Shown one piece after another: positions 1 through 8,829 of a DNA stretch of 64,000 nucleotides (positions within the stretch are counted from its first letter, which is position 1; each line of letters begins with the position of its first letter). The translations under genes were made by a program, and so were the position numbers. Location of the stretch: the NCBI RefSeq assembly GCF_013284055.1, contig NZ_CP054143.1:1054001-1118000 (forward strand), in the 5' to 3' direction. Origin of the DNA: Deefgea piscis (lineage in GTDB: Bacteria; Pseudomonadota; Gammaproteobacteria; Burkholderiales; Chitinibacteraceae). A model generated the notes under the pieces. That model made no database searches. It was not told the DNA's origin and saw only the letters and a program-made list of their open reading frames with translations.

Positions 1-1
1 A

Positions 2-1117
2 GAAGACCGCTGGACTTATGGCCGCGCGGCGTTGGGCGAGTATTTAGAGGGCTACGAAGGCCGCTTGATGCGCTCGATGAAAAGCTTATTAGGTAGCAGC
101 CTCATGGATGCGGGCACTGAAATTGGCGGCCAGCATTTATCGTTTAAAAATCTCATCGGCCAATTAATCGGCGAAGTGAAAACCCGTGCCGAGCAATCGG
201 CTGGCCAAGCATTTGACGCCGTGGTACTGGGCCGCCCTGTGCGCTTTGTTGACGACAATGATGCGGCAGATGCCGAGGCCGAAGCCACATTGGGCGAAAT
301 CGCCCGTGGTTTGGGCTTTAAAGAAGTCAGCTTTCAATTTGAGCCGATTGCCGCCGCGCATGATTACGAGCAACGTATCGAGCGCGAAGAGCTGGTGCTG
401 GTGATTGATATTGGCGGGGGTACTTCCGATTTTTCTTTGGTACGTTTATCGCCAGAACGACGAGGTATGGCCGACCGGTCAGCAGATTTATTAGCTAGCG
501 GCGGGGTACATATCGGGGGTACTGATTTTGATAAACGCCTCTCGCTCGCTTGCGTCATGCCTGAATTGGGCATGGGCTCACGACTGAGTAATAACGCCGA
601 ATTACCCAATAGTGTGTTTTTCCACTTGGCCACTTGGCATACGATTAACTTTGCCTATACCCGCAAAATGTGGCGTGGCTTTCAAGATGTTTCACCGGAA
701 GTGGTCGACAATGTGCGCTTTGAGCGCTTGCTGAATGTGATTCGTAGCCAAGCGGGCCATCACTTAGCCATGCGCGTTGAAGAGGCCAAAATCGCGCTAT
801 CTGAGCAGCCTCATTTTGCCTTGGATTTAGTCGAAGCCGAAAAAGGCCTGATGGCGCAAATCGAGCGCAGCCAATTCGAGCAAGCGATTGCGCAAGAAAC
901 CGCCCGAATTTGCGCGGCAGCACAAGCTACATTGGATGTCGCCGGCATCAATGCCAGCCAAGTTGATACCTTATTTTTTACTGGCGGCTCATCTGCGGTA
1001 CCCGCCTTGCGCGCCGCCTTAGCCGAGCAATTCCCAGCGGCCCAAGCAGTAGAAGGTGATCACTTTGGCAGCGTTGGTTGCGGCCTTGCCGTCGTGGCGC
1101 AACAGCGCTACGGCTAA
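2..1117 (+). CDS. yegD: Hsp70-family protein, YegD-like (5' end outside window)
   Basis: The reading frame is open from base 2, before the first possible start (TTG at 32), so the N-terminal ATPase lobe lies off the window. The visible 371 residues match the C-terminal two thirds of YegD-type Hsp70 homologues. A phosphate-binding motif IDIGGGTSDFSL lies near residue 140 of the visible part, and FFTGGSSAVPALR, an adenosine-binding motif, near residue 330. YegD proteins keep the actin-like ATPase fold but lack the Hsp70 substrate-binding domain, and this one also ends soon after the ATPase fold. The client and cellular role are unknown. The family call is confident, the function is not. Confidence 0.85.
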   Translation, partial: EDRWTYGRAALGEYLEGYEGRLMRSMKSLLGSSLMDAGTEIGGQHLSFKNLIGQLIGEVKTRAEQSAGQAFDAVVLGRPVRFVDDNDAADAEAEATLGEIARGLGFKEVSFQFEPIAAAHDYEQRIEREELVLVIDIGGGTSDFSLVRLSPERRGMADRSADLLASGGVHIGGTDFDKRLSLACVMPELGMGSRLSNNAELPNSVFFHLATWHTINFAYTRKMWRGFQDVSPEVVDNVRFERLLNVIRSQAGHHLAMRVEEAKIALSEQPHFALDLVEAEKGLMAQIERSQFEQAIAQETARICAAAQATLDVAGINASQVDTLFFTGGSSAVPALRAALAEQFPAAQAVEGDHFGSVGCGLAVVAQQRYG

Positions 1118-1372
1118 TGGCGGGGAGTAGGAAGCTGGGATTGGGGAGTAAACCCATTCCCCCTTCCCTAATCCCACATCAGCATCCCATCGAGCAGATA
1201 ACGTTGGTATTTTTTTGCCAGCGCAGTTAAACTCCGCCCCTGATCGCGCCCTACCAATCGGCGCGTTGCTTGCCTCATCGAAAACCTTCGACACGCAAGC
1301 CACCCATCCAACATACCCCACCTGCCCTAGATTGGTGTCGCTCCTTGCGACAGGCCGCAGCAGGAATAATGA
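1118..1372. other. intergenic gap before rhlE with two short hairpins
   Basis: No gene is seen in this 255-bp gap. An imperfect inverted repeat at about 1136-1176 (TGGGATT paired with AATCCCA, plus GGGGA with CCCC) may end the Hsp70-like transcript. A second hairpin at 1336-1352 (TGTCGC, five-base loop, GCGACA) lies about ten bases before the rhlE ribosome site and would be in its 5' leader. Confidence 0.35.
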
Positions 1373-3241
1373 ATGTCTGAACTTAATTTTGCTAGCCTTG
1401 GGCTAGCCGAACCACTTTTGCGTGCCGTTGCCGATACGGGCTACACCACACCTACACCGATTCAAGCCCAAGCCATTCCATTGGTGGTACAAGGCGGCGA
1501 TTTACTCGCTGCAGCGCAAACGGGCACCGGTAAAACCGCCGGTTTTACTTTGCCGATTTTGCAATTATTGCAGGCCAAAGAACCACTCGAAGCCAAAGGT
1601 CGTCCTCGTGTTTTGATTCTAACCCCGACGCGTGAGCTTGCCGCTCAGGTGGAAGAATCAGTTCAAACGTATTCGAAATACGTCAAAATCACTTCAATGG
1701 TGGTGTTTGGTGGCGTAAATATTCGTCCACAACAAGCGCGCTTACGCTCGCCGATTGATATTTTGGTCGCGACACCGGGCCGCTTGCTCGATTTGGTGAA
1801 TCAACGCTCGGTTGATTTGTCTGGCATTGAAATCTTGGTGCTCGATGAAGCCGATCGTATGCTCGATATGGGTTTCATTCACGACATTAAAAAATTAATG
1901 TCGATTTTCCCCAAAGAGCGCCAAACCTTGCTGTTCTCAGCAACGTTCTCCGATGAAATCAAAGAGCTCGCCGACAAGCTACTTAAAAACCCAGGTTTGG
2001 TTGAAGTTGCGCGCCGTAATACCACCAATGAATTAATTAGCCAGCGCGTGCATTTAGTTGACCGCGATAAAAAATTGCCTTTGTTGACGCAATTGATCAA
2101 AGACGGCAATTGGCATCAAGTTTTAGTATTTATGCGCACCAAACATGCGTGTAATAAAGTGGCCGAAAAACTCAATGCGGCCGGCATTTCGGCGATGGCG
2201 ATTCATGGCAATAAAAGCCAAAACGCCCGTACTGCTGCATTAGCCCAATTTAAATCAGGCGAATTGCAAGTATTGGTTGCCACCGATATTGCGGCCCGTG
2301 GTTTGGATATCGAAGAATTGCCGCACGTGGTGAACTTTGAATTGCCCAACGTGGCCGAAGATTATGTACATCGGATTGGCCGTACTGGCCGCGCCGGTTG
2401 TACTGGTGAAGCGGTTTCCTTGGTATGTGTTGACGAGTTAAAACTCCTCGCTGAAATCGAGCGCATTACCAAGCAAGATATTCCAAAATTCTGCTTAGAA
2501 GGCTTTGAAGCCGATTTACGCGTGAAGCCAGAACCGATTGTTCGTGGTGGCTTAGGCCGTGATCGCCCACCACGCGATCCAAACCGTAACCCACGCGCCC
2601 CACGTGGCCCAGCTGCAGCTGGTGGCGCACGTTTGAATGGCGCCCGCAGCAAAGCGTTAGCTGAAACTGCGGCAGCACAAACCGCTGCCAAAAACGAAGC
2701 ACGCGCTGAGCGTCGCCCGCGCGCTGACCGTGCAGAAGGCGAAACTGAGCAACGTCGTCCGCGTACCGATGGCGAGCAGCGCCGGCCACGCGCAGAAGGC
2801 GCAACGGATACCCGCCGTCCACGTCCTGATGGCGCGACTGATACCCGTCGCCCGCGTTCGGATGCCTTAGGTGCTACCGATACCCGTCGTCCACGTGATG
2901 GCGCACCACGCAATAACAATCCACGCAATGCACCGCGTCATGATTCAGTATTGGGCGCTGCGCCAGCACCGCGTCGCGAGCGCATCAATTATGATGAGCA
3001 GCAACCGCTGAGCAATGCCAATACCTTACCGGGTGAATTGATGCGTAGTGGCCGTAGCGGCCAAGGTCAAACGCGTGGCTATCAAGGTGGTGGTCGTAAT
3101 GGTGGTCCAGGTGTCACGCGTAATGCCAGCGATGGCTTTGGTGCACCACGCGGCGATCGTCCACAAAGCCGTGGTCCACGCTCTAGCAGCCCTACTGCCG
3201 CACTACTTGGCGGCAGCGGTAATAAACGTCGCGGCGATTAA
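1373..3241 (+). CDS. rhlE: ATP-dependent RNA helicase RhlE (DEAD-box)
   Basis: This is a 622-residue DEAD-box RNA helicase that unwinds RNA duplexes in ribosome assembly and mRNA turnover. Visible motifs in order are the Q motif TPTPIQ (26-31), Walker A AQTGTGKT (48-55), PTRELA, TPGR, DEAD (158-161), SAT (189-191) and HRIGRTGR (333-340). The helicase core ends near residue 385. The remaining 235 residues are a disordered Arg/Pro/Gly-rich tail with repeated RRPR units (about residues 445-520), followed by an RG-rich end. Such tails bind RNA in RhlE proteins, and this one is long. The ATG at 1373 follows an AGGA site. A strong terminator follows, so the gene is probably transcribed alone. In betaproteobacteria RhlE is often cold-induced, which cannot be judged here. 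Confidence 0.95.
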   Translation: MSELNFASLGLAEPLLRAVADTGYTTPTPIQAQAIPLVVQGGDLLAAAQTGTGKTAGFTLPILQLLQAKEPLEAKGRPRVLILTPTRELAAQVEESVQTYSKYVKITSMVVFGGVNIRPQQARLRSPIDILVATPGRLLDLVNQRSVDLSGIEILVLDEADRMLDMGFIHDIKKLMSIFPKERQTLLFSATFSDEIKELADKLLKNPGLVEVARRNTTNELISQRVHLVDRDKKLPLLTQLIKDGNWHQVLVFMRTKHACNKVAEKLNAAGISAMAIHGNKSQNARTAALAQFKSGELQVLVATDIAARGLDIEELPHVVNFELPNVAEDYVHRIGRTGRAGCTGEAVSLVCVDELKLLAEIERITKQDIPKFCLEGFEADLRVKPEPIVRGGLGRDRPPRDPNRNPRAPRGPAAAGGARLNGARSKALAETAAAQTAAKNEARAERRPRADRAEGETEQRRPRTDGEQRRPRAEGATDTRRPRPDGATDTRRPRSDALGATDTRRPRDGAPRNNNPRNAPRHDSVLGAAPAPRRERINYDEQQPLSNANTLPGELMRSGRSGQGQTRGYQGGGRNGGPGVTRNASDGFGAPRGDRPQSRGPRSSSPTAALLGGSGNKRRGD

Positions 3242-3260
3242 GTCCGACTGACAGTCAATC

Positions 3261-3287
3261 AGCCCATGGTTCGCCATGGGCTTTTTT
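3261..3287 (+). terminator. rho-independent terminator of rhlE
   Basis: The nine-base stem AGCCCATGG / CCATGGGCT with a TTCG loop is followed by a run of T, 20 bases after the rhlE stop. Confidence 0.9.
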
Positions 3288-3479
3288 ATGCTCAAAAATT
3301 AAACGCCCATGCAGCAACGCCAAAAAATAACCAGCTGCAACAGCTAAAATCAATCAATAAAATGACGGCTGTAAGATAGACTGGCAATCAAACTGACGAA
3401 ATCGATCAACTTCGCAACTGCAATTCAGCCTGATTCAATCTATATACAAGGTCTGTACTGACCGTAACGAGTGCCAAGA

Positions 3480-4664
3480 ATGAGCCCCGAACAAGCTAAA
3501 AAAACCATGCATGACTTACTGCGGATGATGATTCAACACAAAGCATCCGATTTGTTTATTGCCGATGATTTTCCGCCAGCCATGAAGATTAACGGCAGAA
3601 TGACGCCGATTGGCGCGCAAAAGCTCAATGCGGCGGCCACGCGAGCGCTGGCTTTGGCCATTATGCGTCCTGATCAACAAACCGAATTTGCACAAGAATT
3701 AGAATGCAATTTTGCGATTAACCCCGAAGGCATCGGTCGCTTTCGGGTGAATGTCTTTATGCAGCAAGAAAAGGTCGGCATGGTGCTGCGAACCATCACC
3801 AGCAAGATTCCTAATTTTGATGAATTAGGGCTGCCCAAAGTATTAAAAGAAGTGATGATGAGTCAGCGTGGTTTGGTGCTATTGGTTGGCGGTACCGGCT
3901 CGGGTAAGTCGACGACGATGGCGGCGATGATTGATTACCGCAATGAAAATAGCCACGGCCACATCATTACCATCGAAGACCCGATTGAGTATGTGCATAA
4001 AAATAAAAATTGCTTGGTCACGCACCGCGAAGTGGGCCGTGATACCAAAAATTGGTTTGCTGCGCTCAAAAATACGCTGCGCCAAGCGCCTGACGTGATT
4101 TTAATTGGCGAAATTCGCGACCGAGAAACCATGGAATACGCCATGGCGTTCGCCGAAACCGGCCATCTTTGTATGGGCACTTTGCACGCCAATAGCTCTA
4201 ATCAAGCGTTGGAGCGCATCGTGAATTTCTTCCCCGAAGAGCGCCACCCGCAGCTGTATATGGATTTATCGCTCAATATGCGCGGGATTATTTCGCAGCG
4301 TTTGGTGGCAACACCCGATGGCAAAGGACGTAGCGCCGCAATTGAAATCTTGCTCAATACGCCGCTGGTTGCCGATATGATTTTTAAAGGCGATGTGGGC
4401 GGCGTTAAAACCGCGATGGCCAAGTCTAAAGAATTGGGCATGCAAACCTTTGATATGGCGCTGTTTGCGCTGTATGAAGCCGGCAAAATCAGTATGGAAG
4501 AGGCATTAAAGAATGCCGATTCACTCAATGAGCTGCGCTTAAATATTAAACTCAACAGCTTGCATCATCGTAAAGAAGAGCATCATAGCGGACTTGAGCA
4601 TCTCACCCTTGAAGCGCAGCAAGTGCCCGAAGAAGAGGCCGAGACCAGCGAAAGCAGCAACTAA
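3480..4664 (+). CDS. pilU: type IV pilus retraction ATPase PilU
   Basis: This 394-residue GspE/PilT-family secretion ATPase helps power pilus retraction together with PilT at the inner membrane. It has a PAS-like N-terminal domain, then Walker A GGTGSGKST (137-145), the Asp box HIITIEDPIEYVH, Walker B VILIGEIRD and the His box GHLCMGTLHA. The acidic C-terminal tail and the overall sequence resemble PilU more than PilT. The ATG at 3480 gives the usual PilU N-terminus; an in-frame GTG at 3471 would add three residues. pilT is not beside it, although the two are often adjacent, so pilU appears to stand alone. The stop overlaps that of the opposing GNAT gene by four bases. Confidence 0.92.
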   Translation: MSPEQAKKTMHDLLRMMIQHKASDLFIADDFPPAMKINGRMTPIGAQKLNAAATRALALAIMRPDQQTEFAQELECNFAINPEGIGRFRVNVFMQQEKVGMVLRTITSKIPNFDELGLPKVLKEVMMSQRGLVLLVGGTGSGKSTTMAAMIDYRNENSHGHIITIEDPIEYVHKNKNCLVTHREVGRDTKNWFAALKNTLRQAPDVILIGEIRDRETMEYAMAFAETGHLCMGTLHANSSNQALERIVNFFPEERHPQLYMDLSLNMRGIISQRLVATPDGKGRSAAIEILLNTPLVADMIFKGDVGGVKTAMAKSKELGMQTFDMALFALYEAGKISMEEALKNADSLNELRLNIKLNSLHHRKEEHHSGLEHLTLEAQQVPEEEAETSESSN

Positions 4665-5158
4665 AGCGCGCTGTGCGCCAACAAGACCATGGTTTGCGTC
4701 GTAAAATATTGCCCGCGAATACATAAATCTTGTTGTGGCCCGCCTTCATTCACAAAGCCCAACTGCTGATACAGCGCTTGGGCTTTGTTGTTATCCACGC
4801 GCACAGTCAACTCGATGCGAATAAAACCTTGCTGCCATGCTTTAGCCAGCGCCGCCAGCATTAAAGCTCGCCCCAAACCTAAGCCTTGCACCTGCGGCAA
4901 TAGCGCAACGCTTAATACTCCCACATGGGCTGCGTCACCTTGCGGCAATATATCGCACCAACCCACAACGGTTTCATCGCACAGCGCAACAAAATACACA
5001 TAGTCACGATCGACCATGTTTTGGTAATAACGGAAAGTTTGCTCAATGGGGGGCGCTTGCAAAAAGAACAAAAAACTTTCTTCTTTACACGCCGCATCAA
5101 ACACTTGATGCAAGCCCGAGAAATGCGCGGCACTGAGCGGCAAAATGGCGTAGTTCAT
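4661..5158 (-). CDS. GNAT family N-acetyltransferase
   Basis: This 165-residue protein with the GCN5-related acetyltransferase fold transfers an acetyl group from acetyl-CoA to an unknown amine. The acetyl-CoA-binding motif A is visible as VALLPQVQGLGLGRALM near residues 83-99, followed by the typical motif B region ending in ALYQQLGFVNEG. It is convergent with pilU, and their stop codons overlap. RimI-like activity or small-molecule acetylation are both possible; the sequence does not tell which. Confidence 0.85.
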   Translation of the reverse strand: MNYAILPLSAAHFSGLHQVFDAACKEESFLFFLQAPPIEQTFRYYQNMVDRDYVYFVALCDETVVGWCDILPQGDAAHVGVLSVALLPQVQGLGLGRALMLAALAKAWQQGFIRIELTVRVDNNKAQALYQQLGFVNEGGPQQDLCIRGQYFTTQTMVLLAHSAL

Positions 5159-5328
5159 CGTTTAGACGCTCAACATCGCCAAGCTTTCTCCCTCTTTCGA
5201 GGCAAGGAGCACGACAGGATCAATAAACACGGCGCACGGCCGCAAGCAATAAGTGGGTGTGGCTTGGCGAAGGCTGGCAACGCCTTCACCTCAAGCAATT
5301 TAACTCACGATAAGCCACTATACACCTT

Positions 5329-5868
5329 CTATGTATTGCCCTCTTGCGCTTTATTTTTGGGGCGTGTAACACGATACACCGCAAAGGTGGCAATCAGCAG
5401 CAATAGCGCCCACACGCTAAAACCCAGCCAACGCCAAAAACTCCACGTGCTGCTATCGGGCTCGGCCACTTGAATATCCACCACATTGGGAAACCACGAC
5501 ATCATGTCAAAACGCCAGCCGTAGGAAGTCAGTAAGGCGGGTTTCTTTTCAAATTCCAGCGTTTTGGCTTTGGCCTGTAAATCCGCCGAATTAAACTTAA
5601 AGTAATACGGCCAGCCCCAGCCGGTATCAATATTTTTAAACACCCGAATAATATCGGTCGCATGATTGGTGTAGATGTAATACACATCGACCGTTGGCCC
5701 ATCGCTCGGATTAGCCTTACTAATCGGGCCGTCTTTATCGGTGAGCTTCACTTCAACCCCGGTAATGGTGGTGATGGTTTTTTCTGGTAAAAAACAATCC
5801 AAAGCCACAGTCCCCACCAGCGCAATCAATGCCAACAGAATTAGTAGTACTTTTCTAAGTTTAAGCAT
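5329..5868 (-). CDS. DUF1523 family membrane protein
   Basis: This 179-residue protein resembles the DUF1523 family, which has no known function. It has an N-terminal membrane anchor (residues 7-25), a soluble middle section containing the family's WGWPYYFKFNSADLQA segment, and a second membrane helix near residues 146-166 with a positively charged cytoplasmic end. The middle section is predicted to lie in the periplasm. The start follows AGGGAAG at good spacing. It is a single-gene unit. A palindrome at 5892-5912 sits just upstream and may be its operator. Confidence 0.75.
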   Translation of the reverse strand: MLKLRKVLLILLALIALVGTVALDCFLPEKTITTITGVEVKLTDKDGPISKANPSDGPTVDVYYIYTNHATDIIRVFKNIDTGWGWPYYFKFNSADLQAKAKTLEFEKKPALLTSYGWRFDMMSWFPNVVDIQVAEPDSSTWSFWRWLGFSVWALLLLIATFAVYRVTRPKNKAQEGNT

Positions 5869-6201
5869 TCATCACTTCCCTTAAATTGAAGACGGTATAC
5901 ATTTTATACCGTTATAAAATATGTAAATCATGCTCATTCTATCGATCATCCCTTGATTCAACTCGGAAGATCGCTGGGTTTAGCGCGCTAAATGATCTCT
6001 GACATGGCACTAGAAACGCTCGCCAAATCCAGTGTAACGTATTCCCAAGTAAGCTGAGTGTCAATCAATCCCTGCACTTTTCCGCCGCAATTCAAGCCCT
6101 CACCAACCCCTCCATCCCCGTTCTGGTGATAATCACAGCGCAGTGTGCTTAGCAACGGCTGCTATAATCTAACGATTAAATTCTTTAAAATGGATAGTCC
6201 A
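5869..6201. other. divergent gene-free region between DUF1523 gene and yjdM
   Basis: No gene is seen in these 333 bases. Position 5892-5912 holds a palindrome with arms ACGGTATA / TATACCGT, placed where it could be an operator for the leftward gene. The yjdM promoter lies at the right end. The remainder shows no clear feature. Confidence 0.5.
6160..6168 (+). promoter_or_regulatory. extended -10 promoter of yjdM
   Basis: TGCTATAAT is a perfect extended -10 element (TGnTATAAT). Transcription would start near 6175, about 27 bases before the yjdM start codon. The -35 region is poor, which is usual for extended -10 promoters. Confidence 0.6.
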
Positions 6202-6531
6202 ATGTCAAACGCTTGCCCACAATGCACTTTGGAAAACACTTATCCAGATGGCGATAACTATGTTTGCGCTGACTGTGGCTTTGAATGGCCGATGGTCGCA
6301 GAAGTAGAAGAAAGCGATGTGCGCATCGTGAAAGATGCCAATGGCAATGTGCTACAAGACGGCGATTCTGTCGTGGTGGTGAAAGACTTAAAAGTAAAAG
6401 GCACTTCTAGCACGCTGAAAGTTGGCACCAAAATCAAAGGCATCCGTATTGTTGACGGTGACCATGAAGTCGATTGCAAAACCGATTTGGGCAGCATGAT
6501 GCTCAAAGCCTGTTTCTTGAAAAAAGCCTAA
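6202..6531 (+). CDS. yjdM: zinc-ribbon protein YjdM (PhnA family)
   Basis: This 109-residue protein is closely similar to E. coli YjdM, formerly called PhnA. The N-terminal zinc ribbon has two cysteine pairs, CPQC and CADC, followed by the well-conserved VKDANGNVLQDGDSVVVVKD and VKGTSSTLKVGTK segments. The name 'alkylphosphonate uptake' is historical and no phosphonate genes are nearby; the true role is unclear. The ATG at 6202 gives the family N-terminus. An in-frame ATG at 6190 would add MDSP. A bidirectional terminator follows. Confidence 0.9.
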   Translation: MSNACPQCTLENTYPDGDNYVCADCGFEWPMVAEVEESDVRIVKDANGNVLQDGDSVVVVKDLKVKGTSSTLKVGTKIKGIRIVDGDHEVDCKTDLGSMMLKACFLKKA

Positions 6532-6605
6532 GGCTGAGTACCTGCTCGGCGGAAAATCCAACGTCAGCAGACCTTCGCAGCCATTACTGCACCTACTGCA
6601 GCATA

Positions 6606-6636
6606 AAAAATGCCCGCATTCATTGCGGGCATTTTT
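6606..6636. terminator. bidirectional terminator between yjdM and gnd
   Basis: AAAAATGCCCGC and GCGGGCATTTTT pair around a seven-base loop. It has a T run on both strands and can end both converging genes. Confidence 0.9.
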
Positions 6637-6653
6637 GTGGCAGTTCAAGCTAA

Positions 6654-7565
6654 TTATTTTTTTGATACCGCATGGCCACCAAAGGCATTGCGCATCATCG
6701 ACAATAATTTCATGGCGTAATCGTCATTACCACGTGACGCAAAACGAGCGTACAAGGCGCTCGACATGACCGGCGCTGGAATACCCAACTCAACTGACTC
6801 CAGCACTGACCAACGGCCTTCACCAGAATCAGGAACAAAGGCGTTTAAATCGGCCAATTCAGTGTCTTGCTGCAATGTGTCGGCGATTAAATCTAGCAAC
6901 CATGAGCGAACCACTGAACTATGGCGCCAAGTTTCAGAAATCGCCGCCACATCCAAATCGAATTCTTCTTTGGCTTTAAGCATCGCAAAGCCTTCAGCAA
7001 ACGCTTGCATCATGCCGTATTCGATACCGTTGTGTAGCATCTTGGTGTAGTGGCCAGAGCCTGCTGGGCCAGTGTGCGTCCAACCGCGATCTGCGCCCGG
7101 CGCCAAGATTTTCATGAATGGTTCGGCAATCGCAGCGGCGTCTTTTTCACCACCAAACATCAAGCAATAGCCGTTTTGCAAACCCCAAACACCACCTGAA
7201 ACACCGGCATCAACAAATTTAATATTCATTGCGGCCAATTCAGCACCGTGGCGTTGGCTGTCTTTATACATGGCATTGGCGCCGTCGATGATCAAGTCGC
7301 CTGGTGCGAGCAAGGTTTTCATTTCATCGAATGCCGCTTCTGAGATCGCGCCAGATGGCAACATCAGCCAAACCACGCGCGGTGTTGGCAAGGCGGCAAT
7401 CAATTCAGGTACGCTGGCAAATGCTTTGAAGTTAGCTTCTTCTTGCGCCAACTGGCTACGGGTGTCAGCACTGACGTCAAAACCAAAGACCGTCGCCCCG
7501 CCTCGAGAGAGTCGACGTGCCATATTGCCGCCCATTTTACCTAAACCGATCATTGCGATATTCAT
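6654..7565 (-). CDS. gnd: 6-phosphogluconate dehydrogenase (decarboxylating), short form
   Basis: This enzyme oxidises 6-phosphogluconate to ribulose 5-phosphate and CO2 in the pentose phosphate pathway. The 303-residue protein belongs to the short form (about 300 residues, YqeC/GndA-like), which is often NAD-preferring, rather than the 470-residue form. The N-terminal Rossmann motif MIGLGKMGGNMARRL is followed by the substrate signature DAGVSGGVWGLQNGY near residue 115 and the catalytic Lys in GSGHYTKMLHNGIEYGMMQ. The ATG at 7565 follows AAAGGA and gives the standard start; the frame is open further upstream but has no support there. Confidence 0.93.
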   Translation of the reverse strand: MNIAMIGLGKMGGNMARRLSRGGATVFGFDVSADTRSQLAQEEANFKAFASVPELIAALPTPRVVWLMLPSGAISEAAFDEMKTLLAPGDLIIDGANAMYKDSQRHGAELAAMNIKFVDAGVSGGVWGLQNGYCLMFGGEKDAAAIAEPFMKILAPGADRGWTHTGPAGSGHYTKMLHNGIEYGMMQAFAEGFAMLKAKEEFDLDVAAISETWRHSSVVRSWLLDLIADTLQQDTELADLNAFVPDSGEGRWSVLESVELGIPAPVMSSALYARFASRGNDDYAMKLLSMMRNAFGGHAVSKK

Positions 7566-7673
7566 GCTATTTCCTTTGTATTGATTGCCCCGCCGAATAC
7601 TTAAATTCGAAGCGTAAATCATGCAGTTTTATCGGGATATTCACTACCACCGAAGCACTAGGCATGCTTTTTT

Positions 7674-7687
7674 TTGATTTGTATTAA
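7674..7687 (+). promoter_or_regulatory. candidate FNR/ANR box upstream of ubiU
   Basis: TTGAT-TTGT-ATTAA differs from the FNR/ANR consensus TTGATnnnnATCAA at one base. Its centre is about 67 bases before the ubiU start. A weak -10 (TAAGCT) lies about 30 bases downstream, which fits a class II activated promoter. The match to the anaerobic function of the genes supports it. Confidence 0.55.
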
Positions 7688-7747
7688 AGTTTCATGAGAG
7701 CGTAACGCCTAAGCTAGGCGCAAATTCTCACGTTGGGTTACGCTATT

Positions 7748-8761
7748 ATGCCTTCTTTAGCACCACATTTGCCGCAATTAATTTGCCCTGCTGGTAGTTT
7801 ACCAGCCCTAAAAGCAGCAGTTCAGTCTGGTGCTGATGCGGTTTATCTTGGTTTTAAGAATGCGACCAATGCCCGCAATTTTGCTGGGCTTAATTTTACC
7901 GACTCACAGCTTAAATCGGGTGTTGAATATGCACAATCCCAAGGTCGGGAAGTACTCATTGCCATTAACACGTACCCGCAAGCGGGTCGAACCGCTGAAT
8001 GGCATGCTTCAATCGACGCCGCAGCCGACTTAGGCGCTAATGCGGTGATCTTGGCCGACTTGGGTTTGCTTGAGTATGCCACCCGCCGCCACCCCCAGTT
8101 ACGCCGCCATTTATCAGTGCAAGGTTCCGCCACTAATTTTGAAGCGGTAAACCTCGCATATGAACATTTTGGTATTAGCCGCGCCGTGCTGCCACGGGTT
8201 TTGACTTTGCCACAGATCGAATACGTCATTAAAAACACCCCAGTCGAAATCGAAGTATTTGGTTTTGGTAGCTTGTGCGTGATGGCCGAAGGGCGCTGTA
8301 TTTTATCCAGTTACGCCACCGGCGAATCGCCAAATACCCATGGGGTGTGTTCACCAGCAAGCCATGTGCAATGGCTACCTAAAGGCGATACCCTTGATAC
8401 TCGTTTAAATGGCATTTTGATCGACCATTTTGAAAAAGACGAACCCGCCGGTTACCCAACCCTGTGTAAAGGCCGCTTTGAAGTCGGTGACGCCAGCTAT
8501 TACGCGATGGAAGAGCCAACCAGCCTCAATGCGCTTTCGGTACTGCCCGAGCTGATCCGCATGGGCGTAAAAGCCATTAAAGTCGAAGGCCGCCAACGCA
8601 GCCCGGCTTATGTCAGCGAAGTGACCAAAACCCTGCGCGCAGCGATTGATGCCGCGAGCGATCCACGGTATTCGGTGAAGCCCGCTTGGCAACAGGCACT
8701 CAGCAAAGTGTCGGAAGGGCATCAACAAACGCTTGGGGCTTATAGCCGACCTTGGCGCTAA
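7748..8761 (+). CDS. ubiU: UbiU, O2-independent ubiquinone hydroxylation protein
   Basis: UbiU is a peptidase-U32-family protein that forms a [4Fe-4S] heterodimer with UbiV. The pair hydroxylates ubiquinone precursors without O2, using prephenate as the oxygen source in E. coli. The 337-residue sequence aligns along its whole length with E. coli UbiU (YhbU): LICPAGSLPALKAAVQSGAD, then the cluster cysteines in FGSLCVMAEGRC, GVCSPA and TLCKGR, then the KVEGRQRSPAYV block. The ATG at 7748 gives the family N-terminus, although its Shine-Dalgarno is weak. It is the first gene of ubiU-ubiV-ubiT, behind a candidate FNR box. Confidence 0.95.
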   Translation: MPSLAPHLPQLICPAGSLPALKAAVQSGADAVYLGFKNATNARNFAGLNFTDSQLKSGVEYAQSQGREVLIAINTYPQAGRTAEWHASIDAAADLGANAVILADLGLLEYATRRHPQLRRHLSVQGSATNFEAVNLAYEHFGISRAVLPRVLTLPQIEYVIKNTPVEIEVFGFGSLCVMAEGRCILSSYATGESPNTHGVCSPASHVQWLPKGDTLDTRLNGILIDHFEKDEPAGYPTLCKGRFEVGDASYYAMEEPTSLNALSVLPELIRMGVKAIKVEGRQRSPAYVSEVTKTLRAAIDAASDPRYSVKPAWQQALSKVSEGHQQTLGAYSRPWR

Positions 8762-8775
8762 GTCGTACTTTTTAT

Positions 8776-8802
8776 AAAAGCCACGCCGCCAGCGCGGCTT
8801 TT
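8776..8802 (+). terminator. hairpin between ubiU and ubiV
   Basis: AAAAGCC and GGCTTTT pair, with a further CGC/GCG stem and one A-C mismatch. It ends in TTTT and could attenuate transcription into ubiV, so UbiU might be made in excess unless it is read through. Confidence 0.5.
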
Positions 8803-8829
8803 CAGTTTTAAATTCATCGAGGAAGATCC

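Noticed and set aside
2780-2900. Repeated units in rhlE that look CRISPR-like at first glance
   Set aside because: Spacing is short, in frame, and codes for RRPR repeats; there are no spacers.
2362-2928. A 188-codon Arg-rich frame on the minus strand in rhlE
   Set aside because: It is a shadow of the low-complexity RhlE tail; the repeats in the two frames mirror each other.
3480-4664. PilT rather than PilU
   Set aside because: Sequence resembles PilU in the N-terminal region and the C-terminal extension after the ATPase core; pilT itself is not seen in the window.
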